From: an uncultured Ruminococcus sp.
GTDB taxonomy: Bacteria > Bacillota > Clostridia > Oscillospirales > Ruminococcaceae
Direction of reading: 5' to 3'
DNA length: 8,428 bases
Assembly: GCA_947174085.1 (NCBI GenBank)
Contig: CAMWHN010000082.1
Span: 1 to 8,428, forward strand
A program made the position numbers and the translations under genes. Each line of letters starts with the position of its first letter. The first letter of the stretch is position 1. The notes below the pieces were generated by a model. The model saw only the letters and a list, made by a program, of their open reading frames with translations, had not been told where the DNA came from and searched no databases. Shown here in pieces: positions 5,922 to 8,428 of this stretch.

Positions 5922-6533
5922 ATGATATTAAAAGCAATTGGAAAATATATTGATACTCTGCCTTTAAAAAATTTAATATCACAAGAAGAATCTCATATGG
6001 ATTTGGTAATAATTGAAGTTGATAAAAATTATAAAACGCTTGATTTATCAGAATTTCAATTTGTTATGCGTGGTATTACAGAATCTGGTGCGGTAACCGA
6101 AGTGATATTAGAAAAAAAAATTTTAAACACTGTCATTCGGCTTTTGTGGAAAGTTGAGAGATTATTTACAGTAGAATCTGGTAAATTAGTATTAGATTTG
6201 GTTGCCTATTATTATAATCCTGAAACAGATTGCACACAGAATTTGCCGGATTATGTGTTGCGCTATCAGCTCCCACCAATAGAAATTCATGGCTTGCCGG
6301 ATAGCAATCATGTGCAGGAATTACCTGAAGAATCTGTTACAAATAAAATACAGCTTTGGGAATCTTTAACACAGTTACAAGAAAATACTACCACACAGGC
6401 AAATCAAATAACTACGATAAATTACCAAATACAAGAATTAGAAAACAGAATTAAAATTATAGTTCTCACGCAGTCAGAATATGATTCGATTAAAAATCCA
6501 CAGAATCAAATATTATATATTATTAAAAATTAA
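5922..6533 (+). CDS. Lone phage baseplate/tail-fibre-like protein
   Basis: A 203-residue protein with the architecture of Bacillota phage receptor-binding or baseplate subunits. The N-terminal ~125 residues are a beta-rich domain of the BppU_N-like pattern (DLVIIEVDKNYKTLDLSEFQF, then VIRLLWKVERLFTVESGKLVLDLVAYY), ending in RYQLPPIEIHGLPDSNHV. Residues ~140-180 form a probable coiled coil (QLWESLTQLQEN...IQELENRIKII). The end, LTQSEYDSI with LYIIKN (182-203), is the short 'LTQ.EYD......LYII' tail seen on many phage structural proteins. It is a family-level guess from pattern, without a search. No other phage gene is near, no signal peptide or membrane segment is present, and the gene sits between two terminators with only 37 bases between the upstream one and its ATG. 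A weak TTGTAC-15-TAAAAT (5871-5897) inside that terminator is the only promoter candidate. It may be a phage remnant or a domesticated gene. Confidence 0.6.
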   Translation: MILKAIGKYIDTLPLKNLISQEESHMDLVIIEVDKNYKTLDLSEFQFVMRGITESGAVTEVILEKKILNTVIRLLWKVERLFTVESGKLVLDLVAYYYNPETDCTQNLPDYVLRYQLPPIEIHGLPDSNHVQELPEESVTNKIQLWESLTQLQENTTTQANQITTINYQIQELENRIKIIVLTQSEYDSIKNPQNQILYIIKN

Positions 6534-6542
6534 TTTATTTCA

Positions 6543-6568
6543 TGCACCCGCCTATAAAGGCGGGTGTA
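6543..6568 (+). terminator. GC-rich hairpin terminator after the phage-tail-like gene
   Basis: TGCACCCGCC (6543-6552) pairs with GGCGGGTGTA (6559-6568; one G-U pair) around TATAAA, 9 bases after the stop codon. It is a strong stem but is followed by CTAGTTGAC, not a T-run, so efficiency on the + strand is uncertain. Confidence 0.65.
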
Positions 6569-6572
6569 CTAG

Positions 6573-6601
6573 TTGACAAAATTATATTTTTGTGATAAAA
6601 T
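6573..6601 (+). promoter_or_regulatory. Near-consensus promoter of the phosphatase-SGNH pair
   Basis: Perfect TTGACA (6573-6578), 17-base spacer, TAAAAT (6596-6601) with TGA in front (extended -10). It is the strongest promoter in the window together with 8391-8419, to which it is closely similar, and gives a ~25-base leader to ATG 6633. Confidence 0.8.
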
Positions 6602-6632
6602 TTTTGTATGCGAATAAAAAGGGGGAATTATT

Positions 6633-7334
6633 ATGCATTATGTTATGTCAGATATTCATGGCAAATATGAAAAATATTTACAAATGCTGGAATTAATTCA
6701 GTTTTGTGAACAAGATAAATTATTTATTTTAGGCGATATTGCAGACCGTGGTGAACAACCTGTTGCTATTTATCAGGATATAATGAAAAGAAATAATATT
6801 ATTCCAATTATGGGCAATCATGATTATATGGCTTTATTTTTACTGGATAAACTTGTGACAGATATTACAGAAGAAAATTTTGCAACAGGTTTAGAATTAG
6901 AAGATATTGAAGATATTTTAGCTTGGATAGACGAGGGCGGAGATACAACAATTGCAGGTTTTCAAAAATTAAGCATTCCAGAACGGGAAAAAATTTTAGA
7001 TTATATTGCCGGATTTGATTTATATAAAATAATTCAAATACAAGAAAAAAAATTTATTTTAGTACATGCCGGATTAGGTCATTTTGAAGAAACTAAAAAA
7101 TTAGAAGATTACCAACCAGAAGATTTGTTATTCACTCGGGATAATCCGGATAAAGCATATTTTCAAGATAAAAATATTTATGTGATTACCGGACATACAC
7201 CAACGCCATATTATTCTGGTAAGCCTGAAATTTATCACGGGAAAAATCGCATTTGTATTGATTGCGGTGCATGTTTCCAAACTGGACGGCTTGCTTGTCT
7301 ATGTTTGGAAACTATGGAAGAATTTTATATATAA
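6633..7334 (+). CDS. PPP-family metallophosphatase (calcineurin-like; PrpA/PrpE/ApaH type)
   Basis: A 233-residue two-metal phosphoesterase of the bacterial PPP family, which includes serine/threonine phosphatases and ApaH-type dinucleoside polyphosphate hydrolases. All metal-binding signatures are present: DIHG (7-10, D7 and H9), GDIADRG (34-40, D35, R39), GNHD (61-64, N62-H63), VHAGL (144-148, H145) and TGHTPT (186-191, H188). The C-terminal IDCGACFQTGRLACLCL (209-225) is the conserved closing strand pair. An acidic insert at ~77-118 forms the usual helical cap. There is no signal peptide, so it acts in the cytoplasm. ATG 6633 follows AAGGGGG (6619-6625) by 7 bases. The substrate (protein phosphoserine/threonine versus Ap4A) cannot be told from sequence alone. 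It is the first gene of a pair with the SGNH hydrolase 32 bases downstream. Confidence 0.92.
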   Translation: MHYVMSDIHGKYEKYLQMLELIQFCEQDKLFILGDIADRGEQPVAIYQDIMKRNNIIPIMGNHDYMALFLLDKLVTDITEENFATGLELEDIEDILAWIDEGGDTTIAGFQKLSIPEREKILDYIAGFDLYKIIQIQEKKFILVHAGLGHFEETKKLEDYQPEDLLFTRDNPDKAYFQDKNIYVITGHTPTPYYSGKPEIYHGKNRICIDCGACFQTGRLACLCLETMEEFYI

Positions 7335-7366
7335 TTGCATTTGCATTATTAGGAGAGTAAAAAATT

Positions 7367-8041
7367 ATGGATTATTTTTCCATTATGGGTGATTCTATCA
7401 GCACTTATGTTGGTTCACAGCCCAAAGATTACAGAGTTTATTACGATTATGCAAATTTAAAACGCAATGCTATGCGTTATTTAAGTGACGTCTGGTGGGC
7501 GAAAGTGATTGCGCATTTTCATGGCAGTATTTGCTTAAATAATTCTTATGCAGGGAGCTGTGTGGCAGGCAAGCAATTTCCTTCTGGGAATAGCCTGAAA
7601 CGTACGGAATTATTACATAATGGCGAATATGCACCGGAATATATTTTAATTTATATGGGAATTAATGATTTTGGCAGAGGTGTGCCACTCAAAAGCAAAA
7701 GATTATTTTGGAAAAATCCAATTTATTTTGAAGATGCGTATGATTTAATGCTGAAACGTATCGCATTAAATTATCCAACTTCTGTGATTATTTGCGGAAC
7801 AGTTGCCAGAACTTATCATGCTAAAATTCCTAACTGGAAATTTCCAGAAAAATTTTCCGGCATTGCCCTAGAAGATTATAACGAAGTCATTCGTTTTGTA
7901 GCAACAAAGCATAAATGCGAAATTGCAGATTTATCGGCTAGAAAAATTTATTATGAAACTTTGGACGGTACGCACCCAACGCTAATAGGACATGAAGAAC
8001 TTGCTCGGGGGTGGATTGCTTGTTTGCAAGATATTTTATAG
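7367..8041 (+). CDS. SGNH/GDSL-family hydrolase, cytoplasmic
   Basis: A 224-residue esterase-type hydrolase. The four SGNH blocks are visible: GDSIS with nucleophile Ser10 (8-12), the block II glycine in NNSYAGSC (Gly63), GINDFG with Asn100 (98-103), and DGTHP with Asp200 and His203 (200-204) completing the catalytic triad. Family members remove acyl groups from lipids, sugars or cell-wall polymers; which one here is unknown. The GDS motif comes within ten residues of the start and no signal peptide precedes it, so the enzyme should be cytoplasmic and probably acts on a small metabolite or intermediate. ATG 7367 follows AGGAGAG (7351-7357) by 9 bases. It is the second gene after the metallophosphatase, 32 bases apart and without a promoter between, so the two are co-transcribed. 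No clear terminator follows. Confidence 0.9.
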   Translation: MDYFSIMGDSISTYVGSQPKDYRVYYDYANLKRNAMRYLSDVWWAKVIAHFHGSICLNNSYAGSCVAGKQFPSGNSLKRTELLHNGEYAPEYILIYMGINDFGRGVPLKSKRLFWKNPIYFEDAYDLMLKRIALNYPTSVIICGTVARTYHAKIPNWKFPEKFSGIALEDYNEVIRFVATKHKCEIADLSARKIYYETLDGTHPTLIGHEELARGWIACLQDIL

Positions 8042-8053
8042 CAGAAATGAATT

Positions 8054-8075
8054 AAATACTAGTAAAATAAGATAT
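8054..8075 (+). repeat. Direct repeat, copy 1 (upstream of the EcoRI-like fragment)
   Basis: AAATACTA, then G, TAAAATAA and GATAT. The same string recurs at 8403-8427 with small insertions (TGA in place of G, one extra A). TAAAAT at 8063-8068 could be the -10 box for the EcoRI-like gene, but no good -35 box is found 16-18 bases upstream. Confidence 0.55.
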
Positions 8076-8106
8076 TTCTATATTTGATTATATATCAAAA
8101 AGAAAT
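8074..8106 (+). other. Two-part dyad in the leader of the EcoRI-like gene
   Basis: ATTTCT (8074-8079) is complementary to AGAAAT (8101-8106), and inside it TTTGAT (8083-8088) to ATCAAA (8094-8099) around TATAT. Twelve base pairs form with a small asymmetric internal loop. It lies 25 bases before the ATG at 8132. It could be an operator, a weak terminator for the SGNH gene or an mRNA hairpin; pure A/T bias cannot be excluded. Confidence 0.4.
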
Positions 8107-8131
8107 TTAAATAAAAGTGAGGGGTTATATT

Positions 8132-8404
8132 ATGGACAAAAAACAATCAGCACGATTAACCGTGCAACATAAGAAAACACAAGGTGTGATTGGTATATTC
8201 GGTGAAGAAGCAAAACACCATGATGAAGATGTGTATAATAATTCACAAATTGCTAAAATCAAACTTGAAGAAGAATTTCCAATGTTCACTTTTAGATATA
8301 GAAAAGAACTTACAAAAAAAGAAATTAATGAAGCACTACAGAAAATAGATAAATCTCTTGGACAAACATTGTTTGTTATAGTGAATCAACTTGACAGACA
8401 ATAA
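8132..8404 (+). CDS. Truncated EcoRI-type restriction endonuclease (N-terminal part only; probable gene remnant)
   Basis: This 90-residue ORF aligns with the N-terminus of EcoRI (277 residues, cuts GAATTC) as I recall that sequence: one gap near residue 2, then collinear to residue 82. Shared blocks include KKQS-RLT-QHK (3-14), QGVIGIFG (17-24), FRYR (54-57), EINEAL-KID (64-73) and TLFV (79-82). Counting by eye against the recalled sequence, over half of the positions are identical. Similarity ends abruptly after Val82; the last eight residues (IVNQLDRQ) do not match. The EcoRI catalytic residues Asp91, Glu111 and Lys113 come later, so the product keeps the N-terminal arm and part of the fold but cannot cleave. 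ATG 8132 follows AGGGG (8120-8124) by 7 bases; a GTG at 8117 overlaps that site and is rejected. It may be a pseudogene or, less likely, a retained fragment. Confidence 0.85.
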   Translation: MDKKQSARLTVQHKKTQGVIGIFGEEAKHHDEDVYNNSQIAKIKLEEEFPMFTFRYRKELTKKEINEALQKIDKSLGQTLFVIVNQLDRQ

Positions 8405-8419
8405 ATACTATGATAAAAT
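8391..8419 (+). promoter_or_regulatory. Near-consensus promoter reading out of the window
   Basis: Perfect TTGACA (8391-8396), 17-base spacer, TAAAAT (8414-8419) preceded by TGA. The -35 box overlaps the last codons of the EcoRI-like fragment, so it serves a gene beyond base 8428. In the EcoRI system the methyltransferase gene follows the endonuclease gene in the same direction, which makes a methyltransferase a plausible target. Confidence 0.7.
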
Positions 8420-8427
8420 AAAGATAT
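8403..8427 (+). repeat. Direct repeat, copy 2 (downstream of the EcoRI-like fragment)
   Basis: AAATACTA, TGA, TAAAATAAA, GATAT: an imperfect copy of 8054-8075, beginning inside the stop codon of the EcoRI-like fragment and containing the -10 box of the 8391-8419 promoter. Confidence 0.55.
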
Positions 8428-8428
8428 G

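Noticed and set aside
6542..6595. Small ORF starting ATG at 6542
   Set aside because: Seventeen codons lying within the hairpin and promoter, with no ribosome binding site.
6608..6670. Small ORF starting ATG at 6608 overlapping the phosphatase start
   Set aside because: No ribosome binding site upstream; it runs through the phosphatase signals in another frame.
8117..8131. GTG 8117 as start of the EcoRI-like gene
   Set aside because: It overlaps the GAGGGG ribosome binding site; ATG 8132 is well spaced and matches the EcoRI N-terminus.

Overview
The window is AT-rich, gene-dense DNA with every supported gene on the + strand. Gene content, strong AGGAGG/GAGGTGAT-type ribosome binding sites, TTGACA/TATAAT-type promoters (several with an extended TG -10) and frequent short intrinsic terminators point to a low-GC member of the Bacillota, probably a gut-type Clostridia (Oscillospiraceae/Ruminococcaceae-like). 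The taxonomic call is inference from style, not from a marker search.

Left part (1-2700): the 3' two-fifths or so of tilS (tRNA-Ile lysidine synthetase), then ftsH (membrane AAA+ zinc protease) with a probable TTG start, closed by a clear terminator. The hpt gene that often sits between these two in Bacillota is absent. The 270 bases after the terminator hold no gene but contain several hairpins and two promoter candidates.

Middle (2890-5890): a small unknown two-helix membrane protein with its own promoter; purA (adenylosuccinate synthetase) with its own promoter; and, translationally coupled to purA, an unknown 362-residue membrane-anchored protein with a degenerate repeat in its acidic N-terminal region. 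A strong terminator ends this unit.

Right part (5900-8428) looks accessory. A lone gene resembling a phage baseplate/tail-fibre subunit sits between two terminators with no other phage gene in view. A strong promoter then drives a pair: a PPP-family metallophosphatase and a cytoplasmic SGNH hydrolase. Last comes the most striking item: a 90-codon ORF that matches, almost without gaps, the first ~82 residues of the restriction endonuclease EcoRI and then stops before the catalytic core. It is bracketed by imperfect direct repeats, and a near-consensus promoter at its 3' end fires out of the window. The simplest reading is a decayed EcoRI-type restriction gene, possibly with its methyltransferase just beyond the window.

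No tRNA, rRNA, CRISPR array, insertion sequence or minus-strand gene could be supported.
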